NCBI GenBank assembly: GCA_003176995.1
Contig: QHBN01000014.1
Location: 1 to 42,533, forward strand
Direction of reading: 5' to 3'
Source: Candidatus Nitrosopolaris wilkensis
GTDB taxonomy: Archaea; Thermoproteota; Nitrososphaeria; Nitrososphaerales; Nitrososphaeraceae
DNA length: 42,533 nt
A program made the translations under genes and the position numbers. The notes beneath the pieces are model-generated. The model did not search any database, was not told the DNA's origin, and saw nothing but the letters and a program-made list of their open reading frames with translations. Shown piece by piece: positions 8,896-18,603 of this stretch (positions are counted from its first letter, which is position 1; each line of letters begins with the position of its first letter).

Positions 8896-9260
8896 TATTA
8901 TCTTAAATAGTCATTCCGAAGATAATAATTTAGTTATAGCTATACATGCAGAAAATGTATAGTTAACATATCAGGACTGCAGCAAATATGAGCTTATTCC
9001 ACTACGAATGCTCGTTATTTGGACGATTTTGATACAGTAATTATGATATATTCTTGCCTCTGCCTAATAAATAATAATGTATTAGTCATGCGGCTAGCTG
9101 ATGACGTGCAATTATAGCAGTTTCGGGACACATGAGACTTTATCGTGGAAAAAGTAGATTCCAAAAAGCGTAGTAAAATACATTAAAATCCATTAAACCT
9201 GATCTACTGCTTAAGAACGTAATGTAGTAAGCCTTGGCTAAATCAGAAAAATAAAGTTGC
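8896..9260. other. Intergenic stretch without a recognisable gene
   Basis: AT-rich, with stops in all frames. Apart from the promoter of the preceding minus-strand gene, nothing was seen. Confidence 0.4.
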
Positions 9261-9401
9261 TCAGGTTTCATGAGCCGCTATATATTCTGCAAATTTCTGT
9301 ATAAGTAAAGTTGGGCTATCCATGTGCTGAAACGTCATATGTTCACGTATCTCCTCCTTGGTTTTAAAGCCCATTCCGGAAGCACAAACAGGGCAGTTCA
9401 T
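9261..9401 (-). CDS. Mini C2H2-type zinc-finger protein
   Basis: A 46-residue protein: CPVC at residues 3-6 and HMTFQH at 21-26 give a C-x2-C...H-x4-H finger of the kind common in archaeal mini-proteins, followed by an amphipathic helix (LLIQKFAEYIAAHE). It starts at ATG 9401; the frame is open further upstream to about 9483 but has no other start. It could bind nucleic acid or a partner protein; targets are unknown. Confidence 0.65.
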   Translation of the reverse strand: MNCPVCASGMGFKTKEEIREHMTFQHMDSPTLLIQKFAEYIAAHET

Positions 9402-9871
9402 CTGATAAAAGTCATTAAAACTTGCGATATTTAATGATTTCAGATTCTGATGTAGTCCGATATCATTTTTTGCCGGGGTTTCTTAACATATTTAAAATGG
9501 GTTAAAGACTAGGTTAGCTCAGGGATTGGATAAAGAAGAAGAAGAATAGTTTTTTTTCTATGGTATTAGTCTAAGGGTTGAGGAGGATGTAGTACATGAA
9601 GAACTTCTAGGATCTGCAATTAGTAGAGCGCATATATGGAACAACAGATACAGAAAAGAGTCACTTTGAACAAGAGCTGTCTTTACAGCGTTTGTCTAAC
9701 CCGTAACTTGTTAAGGATAATACTTTCAACTTGCCTCTAAGTAATTGCTATAACTGAAGATTCATTCCCGTCAGTGCTTACGAAAAAATACTGATTACAA
9801 TTTTTAATTTTTTGTACTCTGCTTAATTACGTGAAGGGCGGCATATGGCCTAGTAGACGTACTTATATTCT
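9402..9871. other. Gene-poor stretch with a short protein-like fragment
   Basis: On the plus strand about 9559-9674 reads YGISLRVEEDVVHEELLGSA and on to RAHIWNNRYRKESL before a stop, without a start codon; it may be a tiny piece of a lost gene. Otherwise AT-rich spacer. Confidence 0.25.
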
Positions 9872-11278
9872 TCAATAATATCTATCCAGGTTACCATTAT
9901 TACCTGATACACTTATTGTTCTTCTATTTTTCTTGTCATTATGTTCGTGTCCTCTCATATCTACATCTGTGGCTTTTCTTACCATCTTTAGAGTGCTGGC
10001 ATCATGAGTTTCTGAAAGATATATAGTATATATCAACGCTGTATCTTTTCGTTCAGTTTTTCTTATTGTTCTACCTATTCTTTGTACTATTTGGTTCATA
10101 TTAGATGATGTTGCTAATATTATTGCCACTCTGACGTCCGGTACGTCATAGCCTATTTCTAATGTATGTACTGAGAGCAGTGGAAAGAATTCTTTTCCCC
10201 ATTGTGCCAGTATTTTTTGTCTCTCTGTTGATTTCAGTTTGCTCTCAATTAGCATGGATTCTATTCCTTTATTTTGTCGTAACATTTCCTTTAGTTTTTG
10301 TATGGATTCTATAGTTTCACTAAATACCATAATCCTCTCAGAAGAATGTTTTATTGCTATAATATCTACCCCTACTAATAGTTTATTTTTAGCACAATTA
10401 ATCAGATTCTTTCTCTCCTTAACATTTGCAAACCATGCTCTTGCTAGTCCAGCTGTACGTCCTCCTGTTCTTAACAGAGAGGATATAGATTTAGGATCAG
10501 AAGTATTAAGATACATAGAGATATTTCTGATTTTGGCAGAGCATTCGTCATAGATCTTTTTTTCATCATATGTTAGATCAACTTTTATTGGAATAACAAC
10601 AGGTCTTGCTAATCTTTTATCTTTCACAGCATCTTTTATCATATATCTTCTAACGGGTGGCAACAATGAGAGAATTGTATTGTATTTAGGATCTTGTTCA
10701 TCTATTGTAGCAGTTAAGCCTAGTAATGCTTTTTTAGGATCTGCTGCTGTTACAAAATCAAATACCTTTCTTAAAGTTGTAGCAGTGTCACTTACTAGAT
10801 GTACTTCATCAAATATGATCATGTTGGAGTTATTAATAAGATCAAGATTGCTAATTGTGCTCTGGTATGTGCTTATTGTTATTTCACGTACCTCTTTACG
10901 CTCTCCAAAATATGCTCCTATTCTCTCTTGAGGAATACCATAGCTTGTTAGTCTGTTAATATTCTGCTGTACTAGGACAATTCGCGGTACAAGAAAGAGG
11001 ATATTGAATGAATTATTATTTATATTAGAAACGTTATTGCCTTCGTTATGTAATAGTGCTTCACATGCTCTTTTTGCACATTCAAAAGCTATTTCTGTTT
11101 TACCGGTGCCAGTACTGTATATTATCGAACCTTTATAGCCATTTGTTATCCATGCATCAACGGCCTCAGTCTGATCCTTTGTAAGTTTAAATGGAAATTT
11201 TAGTGAGGAAATTGCTGAGATTATTGGCGGTGAAGATGTTGGTGAAGATGCTCTCGTGCTCGGTTTTGAGTTCAACAT
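9872..11278 (-). CDS. XPB/Rad25-like superfamily 2 DNA helicase
   Basis: A DNA-dependent ATPase of about 468 residues. Counting from ATG 11278, it has a Q-like segment (FKLTKDQTEAV, near 30), Walker A STGTGKTE (55-62), LVPRIVLVQQN (motif Ia), DEVH (157-160), LGLTAT (motif III), an SF2 second domain with ERIMVFSETIESI, and QRIGRTIR (motif VI) near the C-terminus. The COG1061/XPB layout matches, but the N-terminal damage-recognition domain of some XPBs is absent or very short. ATG 11278 is preferred over GTG 11296 because a TATA-like GTTTATATT (11297-11305) lies about 23 bases upstream, giving a leaderless transcript. Roles in repair or promoter opening are known for the family; the specific role here is not known. 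Confidence 0.85.
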   Translation of the reverse strand: MLNSKPSTRASSPTSSPPIISAISSLKFPFKLTKDQTEAVDAWITNGYKGSIIYSTGTGKTEIAFECAKRACEALLHNEGNNVSNINNNSFNILFLVPRIVLVQQNINRLTSYGIPQERIGAYFGERKEVREITISTYQSTISNLDLINNSNMIIFDEVHLVSDTATTLRKVFDFVTAADPKKALLGLTATIDEQDPKYNTILSLLPPVRRYMIKDAVKDKRLARPVVIPIKVDLTYDEKKIYDECSAKIRNISMYLNTSDPKSISSLLRTGGRTAGLARAWFANVKERKNLINCAKNKLLVGVDIIAIKHSSERIMVFSETIESIQKLKEMLRQNKGIESMLIESKLKSTERQKILAQWGKEFFPLLSVHTLEIGYDVPDVRVAIILATSSNMNQIVQRIGRTIRKTERKDTALIYTIYLSETHDASTLKMVRKATDVDMRGHEHNDKKNRRTISVSGNNGNLDRYY

Positions 11279-11567
11279 ACTGTAATATCCTATCACAATA
11301 TAAACATGTCCGGTCGAAAAATATTATTTATTAAGACATTTCGCAACTTGAGACTTCTTTAGTTAGTCTTCAAGTTATTAGAGAACAAAAACACGAATAA
11401 AGAATGGAGTAGGCTAGAAAATGGTACAATTTGGATTTAAAATCCCTCCATATCTTGATAGTTATTTGCGTTATGTTAGCCGCTGCATTAGCTGACAAAG
11501 CGTTAAATGGACCACTCACTTTCCTGCGCATTCAATTCTTAGAGCATGATTTTATTAAAACTAAATA

Positions 11568-12592
11568 TCAATCAGGACCAATCTTCACCAATGTCTTTCC
11601 AAAGTTCTCGCCATTGAAGAGAGCTATGAATGCTTTTGGGGCATTCTCAAGGCCCTCAAAAACCGTTTCCTTCCATTTAATCTTGCCTTCATTGACCCAT
11701 TTGGTCATATCAGCATGAAACTGATTTAACATATCATAATAATCTCTGACAATGAATCCTTGAAGCTTGAGCCGTTTTGTAATTGCTAGGAATATATTCG
11801 CTGGACCGGGGGTAGGAGAAGTTGCATTATATTGAGAAATCATTCCGCAAAGTATAATTCTACCGAATGTTTTCATATGATCAAGGGCTGCCTCCAAATG
11901 TTTTCCACCCACATTGTCAAAGTAAAGGTCTATTCCATCTGATTGGTACACTTTCCCTAGTTCTGTAGATATGTCATCTTTGAATTCCTTATAGTTAAAT
12001 GCATAGTCTATCCCTGCATCGTTAATAAGCCAACTGACCTTCTCTTTTGAACCAGCACTTCCTATTACATAGCATCCCTTGGCCTTTGCAATTTGGCAAA
12101 CGACAGAACCTACTGCGCCAGAAGCAGCCGACACAAGAACAGTCTCACCTTCTTTGAGTTGGCCAATTTTTAGCAGGCCAACATATGCTGTGAGTCCCGG
12201 CATCCCAAATATTCCTAGGAAGAATTGAATAGGGCCCAAATTCGGGTCGATCTTTGTCACACCACTATTACTACTACCATCTGATATCCAATATTCCCGC
12301 CACCCATTCATTCCCAGGACATAATCACCGACGGCAAACTGATTGTTTTTTGACTCTACTACTTTACTAATACATGCTCCATCAAGAGGTTTCCCCAATT
12401 CGAATGGAGGGACATAGCTTTTACGCTCTGTCATGCGGCCACGCATATACGGATCAACGGACATCCAGATGTTCCTTACGAGGAATTCACCGTCACTAGG
12501 GTCTGGAACCTGAACTTCTACAAGCTCGAAATTGTCATTTTTTGGATGCCCATAGGGCGTTTTTTAAGACGAATTTCACGACTAACTATCAA
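11568..12592 (-). pseudogene. Medium-chain NADP-dependent oxidoreductase (alkenal/curcumin reductase-like), N-terminal frameshift
   Basis: The main frame (from ATG 12464) gives 298 residues with SVDPYMRGRM, the nucleotide-binding loop SAASGAVGSVVCQIAK, and FDNVGG, the marks of zinc-free MDR enzymes that reduce activated double bonds with NADPH. The family is about 335 residues, and the missing N-terminus is present upstream. EIRLKKRP, with a TTG start at 12592, is in one frame. YGHPKNDNFELVEVQVPD is in the frame of the main block. They are separated by one missing base near 12555. Translation from 12464 alone would lack the first beta-strand region, so function is doubtful. Confidence 0.8.
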
Positions 12593-12597
12593 GACTA

Positions 12598-13117
12598 TTA
12601 TATACAATAAAAGCTGTGAGAATGAGCTATTATAGATCGTTTCTTGCTCTGGTAAACCGATTCAGAGAAATTCATAATCTTTTCGAGTATTGTAGTTATG
12701 GAGAACAGGATTTGTAAATTGCCTTCTGATATCGCTAGATACCTTTCATTTTCTAGAATCTGTCTTAACTCCACTATTTCTTCTGGTTTTATATTTCCTG
12801 TTTTGAACTTTTGGTATAGATATCCACCTCTGTCATGTCCTCTAGACGCGATGGAATAGTCTTGCTCTTTGTATCATCTCCTTGTTTTTGCAACCTCTCC
12901 TATATCGTCTTCCCATCTTTTCAACCTTTCTTCTGGATCGAATAGATTCTTAACTTGGGAGACTTGAAATTCTTTATATCCCATAAGAAGAGGATTTTCT
13001 TCTAATGCCTTTATGCAGCCCTCTAGCCTAAGACGACATGTTGTTGCGGCATTCATTAAAATGGTCAAGAGCCGATTGCATTTGTAAGAGCGATTGTGGA
13101 ATCTGATTTAATTCCAT
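12598..13117 (-). pseudogene. Helical hypothetical protein, frameshift plus in-frame stop
   Basis: Reassembled reading: an N-terminal block from ATG 13117 (MELNQIPQSLLQMQSALDHF), then a one-base shift near 13030 into the frame LEGCIKALEENPLLMGYKE. An in-frame TGA follows at 12874-12876 (after WEDDIGEVAKTRR), and the reading continues with YKEQDYSIASRGHDRGGYLY to TAA at 12598. About 170 residues, charged, helical, no membrane segment; unrecognised. Its end abuts the start of the broken oxidoreductase gene (5-base gap), so the two may have been one operon. Confidence 0.55.
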
Positions 13118-13865
13118 TGCAAGGGACTCCTAATCTATGAGAGCTGTATTTGACTAGGACAGAACAATAGCTCGTCATGAACAGATATAATCGAGCCTCT
13201 TGCCGAGACATTCCTGTCAAATAGTTTTTGTCTTATTTCATGCAATAGTTGAGTTTGTATGTCATTTTGTTGATCTATAATCGCTGGATGGATGTGACAG
13301 TAACAAATGCCGACGAGTTAGCTGTGGACATTAATGCTTCAAAGGAAAGTGCTGTCAAAAGTTCCCCCACAAGCCCTTGCAGCACACATAGATTCAGAAC
13401 ATCCAGAGACAAAATAACCAGAAATATTTTAATAAAGACAATGACAACAACACTCCAACAATCAGCTCTTCAAAAGGATAAGCAGGAAGATAGTGTACAT
13501 TTAATTGTGAAGATATTCTCTTGAGCGTATGTCACTAGCAGTAAGCCACTAATTCAGATAGAGCTCTAAAGATAACGCAGTCTTTCAAAGTCATAATATA
13601 AAGTCCTTTAGAATTTGTTCGTCATGGATATTTAACTGCACTGTGTTCTTTCTGACTGTATACGCGATCCAATCAGAGCGAACGAGTTCAAACGTCAAAT
13701 TCGAGTTGTAGGAAGGCTGTGTCGGGGTTGTAGCAACTTTTAAAGCGGGTTGCAGTTGAAAGTAAGGTGGTAGTAAAGAGCTTCAGAAACATTTCAATAG
13801 TAAGAAGGACTATCTTCTTGGCAAAGCTACTTTAATTTAGGTTATGTCTATCCACGTTCAGACCG
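13118..13865. other. Gene-poor spacer
   Basis: No convincing gene. A 91-codon plus-strand frame at 13249-13524 has unnatural composition except for its last 27 codons from ATG 13441 (MTTTLQQSALQKDKQEDSVH), which lie about 20 bases after a TATA-like run and could be a micro-peptide. The rest has stops in all frames. Confidence 0.3.
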
Positions 13866-14009
13866 CTATGCAACTATTGTAAGCTTTTCTTGTTCTCCAA
13901 CGGTTTTCTCGGACATCACGAGTCTATGCACACACTTATACACTTCTAGAGTAACAAGTGTCGGTATGAATCCCAATGCCAACCAAGCAATCGATTCTAA
14001 TATTTCCAT
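13866..14009 (-). CDS. Mini membrane protein (47 residues)
   Basis: One hydrophobic helix (residues about 5-24, ESIAWLALGFIPTLVTLEVY) followed by a short basic/polar tail with a Cys-His pair (YKCVHRL). It starts at ATG 14009, about 26 bases after a TATA-like run (14028-14042), giving a leaderless transcript. Layout and the Cys plus basic tail resemble the 58-residue mini membrane protein at 19164-19340, so the two may belong to one family. Function unknown. Confidence 0.5.
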   Translation of the reverse strand: MEILESIAWLALGFIPTLVTLEVYKCVHRLVMSEKTVGEQEKLTIVA

Positions 14010-14142
14010 AGATTCATTGTAGGAGTGTTATTAGATTAATTCTGCTCAATACTATGTCAAACAAATCATAAACTATTATTATAAATTCAAATTGTCTTTT
14101 AATAGGAAAGAAATAGGAAGCTCGAGATACAGTAATAGATAT

Positions 14143-14555
14143 ATGTCAAAGACACAACTATCGGAGGATTTCATACTGTGCGATTTGTAATCAAATATTA
14201 GAATTGGACAATTCTATTAGATTCGCAGGTTTTGCCAATAACATGGGGAAGATAATTGCAGCTCGATACAGAAATAAATTGGATCCATTATTGACCGTAG
14301 ATGAATCAGAACTATCTTTTATAGAAATCTGTGTTAAGAATGAGTACCAGAATTGACATGAGATCAAAACTTGGTAAACCTATCTATTCATCTACACTAT
14401 ATGAAAAGGTAAAACGAGCAACAATATTGTTAGATAATAAGGACTCTCCTATTCTTATGGTGTCATTTGACAACGACAATTTCGGTATTGATCATGAGTC
14501 TATTATTATGAACGGAATATTGCCATTAGTATCCTATGACATGACCAGAATCTGA
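14143..14555 (+). pseudogene. DUF6659-like protein, frameshifted paralogue of 21375-21764
   Basis: Three frames together give a protein that aligns with the intact minus-strand gene at 21375-21764. MSKTQLSEDFILC (from ATG 14143) shifts to QILELDNSIRFAGFANNMGK. The second shift, near 14325, leads into RSKLGKPIY and LYEKVKRATILLDN, ending in DHESIIMNGILPLV. The paralogue has QILDLDKTIRFAGIADMQGK and LYEKVKRATIPI at matching places. The family occurs mainly in Nitrososphaeria, and I know of no assigned function. Two frameshifts make this copy a pseudogene. Confidence 0.75.
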
Positions 14556-14801
14556 AAGTACTTTGACGCGATTATCAACTCAGAAATAAAATGCTAATAT
14601 GCTATAAAGATGAAGCTGAACATAGCCTTCTTCCTGGAGTCCAATAAGTTTTATTGGTTGATCTCTACAATATTTGCGTTAAAAATCAGTTTTGGGGTCA
14701 AAGGGAGGAGAAATGTCCAACGCCAGCACAAACATCACTTAGAGACTTGGCTGGGTTGGACTTCGAAAAACATTATCAAATCGCTGGGGAGAGGTTGAGA
14801 A

Positions 14802-14951
14802 ATGACTAGGTATATTTGCAGATGTTGTAATACGGAATTTACTTCGGACGATCATATAATGAAATTATCGCAACATATTATAGACAAACATCATGGTAAA
14901 ATGTATTTACCTTCTGAGATGATAAAACACCATTTTATTGTTGAGGACTAG
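14802..14951 (+). CDS. Mini zinc-finger protein (49 residues)
   Basis: The N-terminus YICRCCNTEF carries C6, C8 and C9, followed by HIIDKHH (about 25-31), consistent with a single C2H2-like finger. The C-terminal tail is short and helical. ATG 14802 is preceded by a purine-rich GAGAGGTTGAG. It lies just downstream of the DUF6659-like pseudogene. Probably a DNA- or protein-binding micro-protein; no target is visible. Confidence 0.55.
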   Translation: MTRYICRCCNTEFTSDDHIMKLSQHIIDKHHGKMYLPSEMIKHHFIVED

Positions 14952-15602
14952 ACTGGTGTAAGAAATGACTCAGGTTCGAGATTGATGCCATAAACTCCGA
15001 TCAGCTAAATATTACTTTATTAAATTAGAATACGAAGTAGCCTATTCGTCAAAAATCAACACCCAGGCCGGTATCTCAGCATAATCAATGAACAAGTTTG
15101 TTTTCAGCTATTAACATATAATCTAAACCTCAGGTTGTGACGATTTGTTGTTTTTATTCAATTCCCATTTGATTAACCACCATTCATCAAATTTGTTTTT
15201 GAAAATAGATTGACAGATTGATAAGGATCTATTATAAAACTTATCATCTCTTTTTCTTGTTCCTGTACCGATATCTTCCGTTCATTACTGCCAAACGCTA
15301 TCTTAGTGGTTCCACCGAATATATCCTGAGTTCATTTCATGTTGTGAAAGAGTACAATACTCCCATAGGGATTGTCAAGGTACCGTTCTTCATAGAATCA
15401 AAGGTTCCATTTTTCTCCGCTTTTTTTTGAAATTTTATTTGCTATAGACAATAGTCCAGTTACCTGGGTTGAAAATTGTCAGGTGAGTGTGTAAACACAA
15501 TAAAGTGAAGAATAAGCCGCAATCAAAAACTGTACACTCCCTCTCTCCCTCTCTCCATAGTGTTTCACATATTATTACCACATTATACAAGATGATCATT
15601 AC
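14952..15602. other. Gene-poor spacer with a dispersed repeat
   Basis: No convincing gene. A plus-strand frame at 15218-15430 is Phe/Tyr-rich and looks like a shadow; on the minus strand the same area contains a protein-like piece (KNGTFDSMKNGTLTIPMG) suggesting a lost secreted protein. Positions 15183-15208 match 23947-23972 with one mismatch in 26 bases. A CCCTCTCT-type pyrimidine run lies at about 15538-15556. Confidence 0.35.
15183..15208 (+). repeat. Dispersed 26-base repeat, copy 1
   Basis: Begins TTCATCAAATTTG and ends TTTTTGAAAATAG. A copy with one mismatch is at 23947-23972. Flanks do not match. Both copies lie in gene-poor spacers, so this may be the residue of a mobile element or of a duplicated gene. 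Confidence 0.5.
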
Positions 15603-15983
15603 ATGTCAACAATATCACAAGCGGAAGCATCCAAACCGCTGCAACAGAAAAAGATGCAAGAATGCAACAGATGTAAGGCAGCAGGATTCCCTAATCAGTT
15701 GATTGGCTTCGAAAGAGTAGGAGAAGATTTTACAACAGGGAAAATTAGTTGGAGGTTAATAGACGAAAACGGTGTAGAACACAAACACAAATTTGTACAG
15801 GATTTACCTATTGACAAGTCATCAGCCACGACTTCATTTAGACGTCGACGAGTTGTGGATGTAGCTGCAGTTACTGACGCCGTAGAAGCAAAAAAGTTGC
15901 TCGCATTAGGTTGGGAATATAAAACGTCATATCCTGCAACAATCGCTTATATACCACACTATATACTAGTGAAAAGAGAATAA
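15603..15983 (+). CDS. Small protein with C-x2-C metal site, unknown function
   Basis: 126 residues. C21-x2-C24 (ECNRCKAAGF) is followed by a compact beta-rich part (ISWRLIDENGVEHKHKF with His residues that could complete a zinc site), then a basic linker SFRRRRVVDVAAV and a C-terminal segment ending YILVKRE. The ATG at 15603 is the natural start. It looks like a nucleic-acid-binding or adaptor protein of a Nitrososphaeria-specific family; not recognised beyond that. Clean frame, solitary gene. Confidence 0.65.
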   Translation: MSTISQAEASKPLQQKKMQECNRCKAAGFPNQLIGFERVGEDFTTGKISWRLIDENGVEHKHKFVQDLPIDKSSATTSFRRRRVVDVAAVTDAVEAKKLLALGWEYKTSYPATIAYIPHYILVKRE

Positions 15984-16220
15984 GGACAAGAGCACTAGCC
16001 ACAAAAGATATATTTTTCAAATGGTTTAACAATTGCGGCGGGTATTTCAATAGGTTGGAAAAGATGTAAAAAACCAGAGGTAGTTAACTTGCTTTGAATA
16101 TATGGCTGAATGGATAAGTCGAAAACAGCAATGAGAACGGGGCAAGTCGGACATTTTTAGGCTACATTTTCAGTAGAATTTTACACTATGCATTTATACT
16201 TAATTCTTAGCCTAGATCAT
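15984..16220. other. Spacer before a micro-ORF
   Basis: AT-rich, no gene visible. A TATA-like CATTTATACT at 16191-16200 serves the following micro-ORF. Confidence 0.35.
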
Positions 16221-16289
16221 ATGAATAAGATACTGTTCGTGAGCGGTATAATCGCTCTCACAGCGATGCTTGTGGTTAAGAAGCCATGA
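16221..16289 (+). CDS. Candidate single-helix micro-protein (22 residues)
   Basis: MNKILFVSGIIALTAMLVVK plus KP: a Lys at the front, about 16 hydrophobic residues and a Lys-Lys tail, the form of a very small membrane peptide or bare signal sequence. The ATG lies about 26 bases after a TATA-like box, fitting a leaderless transcript. There is no second line of evidence. The same DNA can form a short hairpin (GAGCG...CGCTC). Confidence 0.3.
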   Translation: MNKILFVSGIIALTAMLVVKKP

Positions 16290-16494
16290 TGTGCATTTGA
16301 AATTTCATAAAGGGTCCCAATAATCGGTAATGTTCATTTTACGTTGAGTAACAGACTCGAGGAAATATACAGATGGTGGCAGTCAACGGTTTATATGAAG
16401 CATCAGGAAAAATCACAACCAATAATCGAACAGCTTGCTATGTAACAGACATACAAATTTCTATATCGGTACTCAGTTCATCTATATTTGAATC

Positions 16495-16947
16495 CTAGAA
16501 AAACCGAAAGTCTTCTTTGACTGTTATCAGTACTACATGTGTATTTGTCCTATCAACATATGGCAGCGCTAAATCTTTTTTTACAAAATTGCTAAGTTGA
16601 GTTCTATTCTTAAATTTTGCAATTACTATCATGTCTGTTAAACCTGTGATATCATAGACAGCACAGACGTTCGGGAACTTGGCAATGTGTTTTTCAACTT
16701 CTGCTATCTTTCCTTTAACAGACGTGACCTCAATAATTGCAGTTAGATCGTAACCTAGTTTCTCATGATCTAATATAGCTGAATAAAATTTGATAATGCT
16801 ATCTTTTTCTAGCTTTTTTACTCTAGCAAGCACTGTAGGAGGAGAGACGCCTATTTCATCAGCTATTCTTCTATATGAAAGTCTAGCATCTGAAAGCAGC
16901 TTTCCGAGTATTTTAACATCTGTTTCGTCCATTGCTATTAAATTCAT
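16495..16947 (-). CDS. Lrp/AsnC-family regulator divergent from glutamine synthetase
   Basis: A full-length Lrp-type protein (about 150 residues). It has the HTH in ILGKLLSDARLSYRRIADEI and VSPPTVLARVKKLE, then the RAM domain (YDLTAIIEVTSVKG ... GLTDMIVIAKFKN ... HVVLITVKEDF). The frame is open back to a TTG at 16977, but TATA (CAATAAATACT, 16976-16986) lies there, so translation must begin at ATG 16947 or, more typically for the family, ATG 16932 (MDETDVKIL). It is divergent from glnA and very likely senses an amino acid or nitrogen signal to control it and itself. Confidence 0.88.
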   Translation of the reverse strand: MNLIAMDETDVKILGKLLSDARLSYRRIADEIGVSPPTVLARVKKLEKDSIIKFYSAILDHEKLGYDLTAIIEVTSVKGKIAEVEKHIAKFPNVCAVYDITGLTDMIVIAKFKNRTQLSNFVKKDLALPYVDRTNTHVVLITVKEDFRFF

Positions 16948-17058
16948 TGACAATTGACAAATAAAAGGTATTGTCAATAAATACTTATCATATATTAATA
17001 TAATACCTATAAAATGTTATATCCTACTAAATTCATATACTAGTGTCAATCGATGACA
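16948..17058. promoter_or_regulatory. Divergent Lrp/glnA control region with TTGACA/TGTCAA elements
   Basis: Next to the Lrp start there are direct repeats TTGACAAT-TTGACAA followed by an inverted TTGTCAA about 10 bases on (about 16950-16976). At the glnA start, TGTCAATCGATGACA (17044-17058) is a near-palindrome that contains the ATG at 17053. The shared TGTCAA half-site on both sides suggests one regulator, most simply the Lrp protein, touching both genes. A TATA-like CTATAAAATG (17008-17017) serves glnA. Confidence 0.45.
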
Positions 17059-18603
17059 TTTAGTAGAAGGAATTCCGCATTAGAACCGGAAGAAAAAGAA
17101 CAAGGAATTGATGGCATAAAAATGATTATAGATACAGGCTATATTCAGTTAAGGTATACTGATGTCCTCGGCAAGTTTCTAGCAAAGTACGTGTTCGAAA
17201 ACAAAGAAACTTTTGATAGCTTTTTTAAATGTGGTATTGGAGTAGATGGTTCGTCTATTAAAGGATTTGCAAGTATCGATGATTCTGATCTGCTACTCGT
17301 ACCAGACAGGTCTACTGTAAGGATCTTTCCTCCGTCGTTATTATCAGCATCGCCATCCCCACTATCTTCGAATTACAATAACAAGCTATTTGCAGTTATC
17401 GCGGATGTATATCAGGGTTTCAAGAAAGGCAGGTTGGTAAGAGATCCCAGATATGTATCACAACGCATGGAAGAATTTCTAATAGAAAATAATCTAACCT
17501 GTCAAATGGGCCCTGAAGTTGAGTGCTTTGTATTTGACAGCATCATTTTTAATCATAAAAATAATAATCATGATCTTAACGGTGATAAATCTAATGATAA
17601 TAGTGAATATCATGAACCCAAAATTTTATCAGTAGAGAAATACGGAGGTGATGACTGCAAGTACCCAATTAGAAGGAAGGGTGGATATGATGCACCTCCA
17701 TTTCAAGATTCTTTGCTAGAATTTAGATTTGATGTTGCTGAGATTTTACGAAAACACTTTTCTATAAATGTTACAAACCTAAACCACGAAGTAGCAAGTT
17801 GCGGTCAGATAGAAATTAACTTTATGCATAGTGCGCTTACAAAGGCTGCAGACAGTGTTCAGATATACAAGGACGTTGTAAGGAATGCCGCAAGGAAGTA
17901 CAATAAAGTAGCCAATTTTATGCCAAAACCACTTTTTGATAAAAATGACCCTTTAAACGGAGGCGATAATGGTTCAGGTATGCATACTAGTATTAGTTTA
18001 TGGAACGAGTCATCAACTACTAACATCTTCTATGATAATGCTGATTATTACGCTGAACTAAGTCAAATTGGAAGATATTTTATAGGTGGATTAATTGATC
18101 ATGCTCATTCCTTAGCTGCGATTGTAGCTCCGACGATAAACTCATATCATAGACTGATTCCTGGTTTTGAGGCTCCAGTCTATATTGCCTGGGCAAAAGG
18201 AAACAGGTCTACTGTCATACGCATACCTATTAATGAAAGAAATAATGCTAAATCAAAACGGATTGAATTCAGAGCCCCTGATCCAGCTGCTAACCCATAT
18301 CTGGCATTTTCAGCAATAGTCGCTGCAGGGCTTGACGGCATCAAGAAGACGATAGATCCTGGGAGTCCAACAGATGAAAATATCTACAAGATGTCCGATA
18401 CTAAAAGAAACAGTTTAGGAATAAAATCACTCCCAGGAAGCTTAGAAGAAGCACTCGAATCGTTGAAGAACGATTCAGATTACTTAAAGAGATGCTTTCA
18501 CGACGAATTACTGGAGACTTATATAGTGCTCAAATACGAGGAATTAGCAAAAGCTAGAGATATATCGATTGCACAAGAGCTTATGCTTTACTACGATGTC
18601 TGA
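17053..18603 (+). CDS. glnA: Type I glutamine synthetase
   Basis: Catalyses ATP-dependent formation of glutamine from glutamate and ammonium, the main nitrogen-assimilation step. At 516 residues it shows the GS signatures in order: GVDGSSIKGFASIDDSD, a GPEVECFVFD metal-site strand, NHEVASCGQIEINF, NGSGMHTSISLW, the glutamate/ATP segment FEAPVYIAWAKGNRS and IEFRAPDPAANPY. It is longer than usual because of two low-complexity inserts: Ser/Pro/Asn-rich near residue 98-112 and Asn/His/Asp-rich near 168-190. The start ATG lies inside a TGTCA palindrome. It is divergent from an Lrp regulator, with clean reading throughout. In an ammonia oxidiser this enzyme draws on the same ammonium pool as energy metabolism. 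Confidence 0.95.
   Translation: MTFSRRNSALEPEEKEQGIDGIKMIIDTGYIQLRYTDVLGKFLAKYVFENKETFDSFFKCGIGVDGSSIKGFASIDDSDLLLVPDRSTVRIFPPSLLSASPSPLSSNYNNKLFAVIADVYQGFKKGRLVRDPRYVSQRMEEFLIENNLTCQMGPEVECFVFDSIIFNHKNNNHDLNGDKSNDNSEYHEPKILSVEKYGGDDCKYPIRRKGGYDAPPFQDSLLEFRFDVAEILRKHFSINVTNLNHEVASCGQIEINFMHSALTKAADSVQIYKDVVRNAARKYNKVANFMPKPLFDKNDPLNGGDNGSGMHTSISLWNESSTTNIFYDNADYYAELSQIGRYFIGGLIDHAHSLAAIVAPTINSYHRLIPGFEAPVYIAWAKGNRSTVIRIPINERNNAKSKRIEFRAPDPAANPYLAFSAIVAAGLDGIKKTIDPGSPTDENIYKMSDTKRNSLGIKSLPGSLEEALESLKNDSDYLKRCFHDELLETYIVLKYEELAKARDISIAQELMLYYDV

Noticed and set aside
11431-11718. 95-codon plus-strand frame with a hydrophobic start
   Set aside because: Its second half is antisense to the oxidoreductase coding region; only the first 45 codons lie outside it and there is no further support.
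14610-14798. 62-codon plus-strand frame before the mini zinc finger
   Set aside because: Mixed composition without domain signals, overlaps nothing conserved and has no promoter; it looks like a chance frame.
15218-15430. 70-codon Phe/Tyr-rich plus-strand frame
   Set aside because: Aromatic-rich composition typical of a shadow; the opposite strand carries a more natural fragment.
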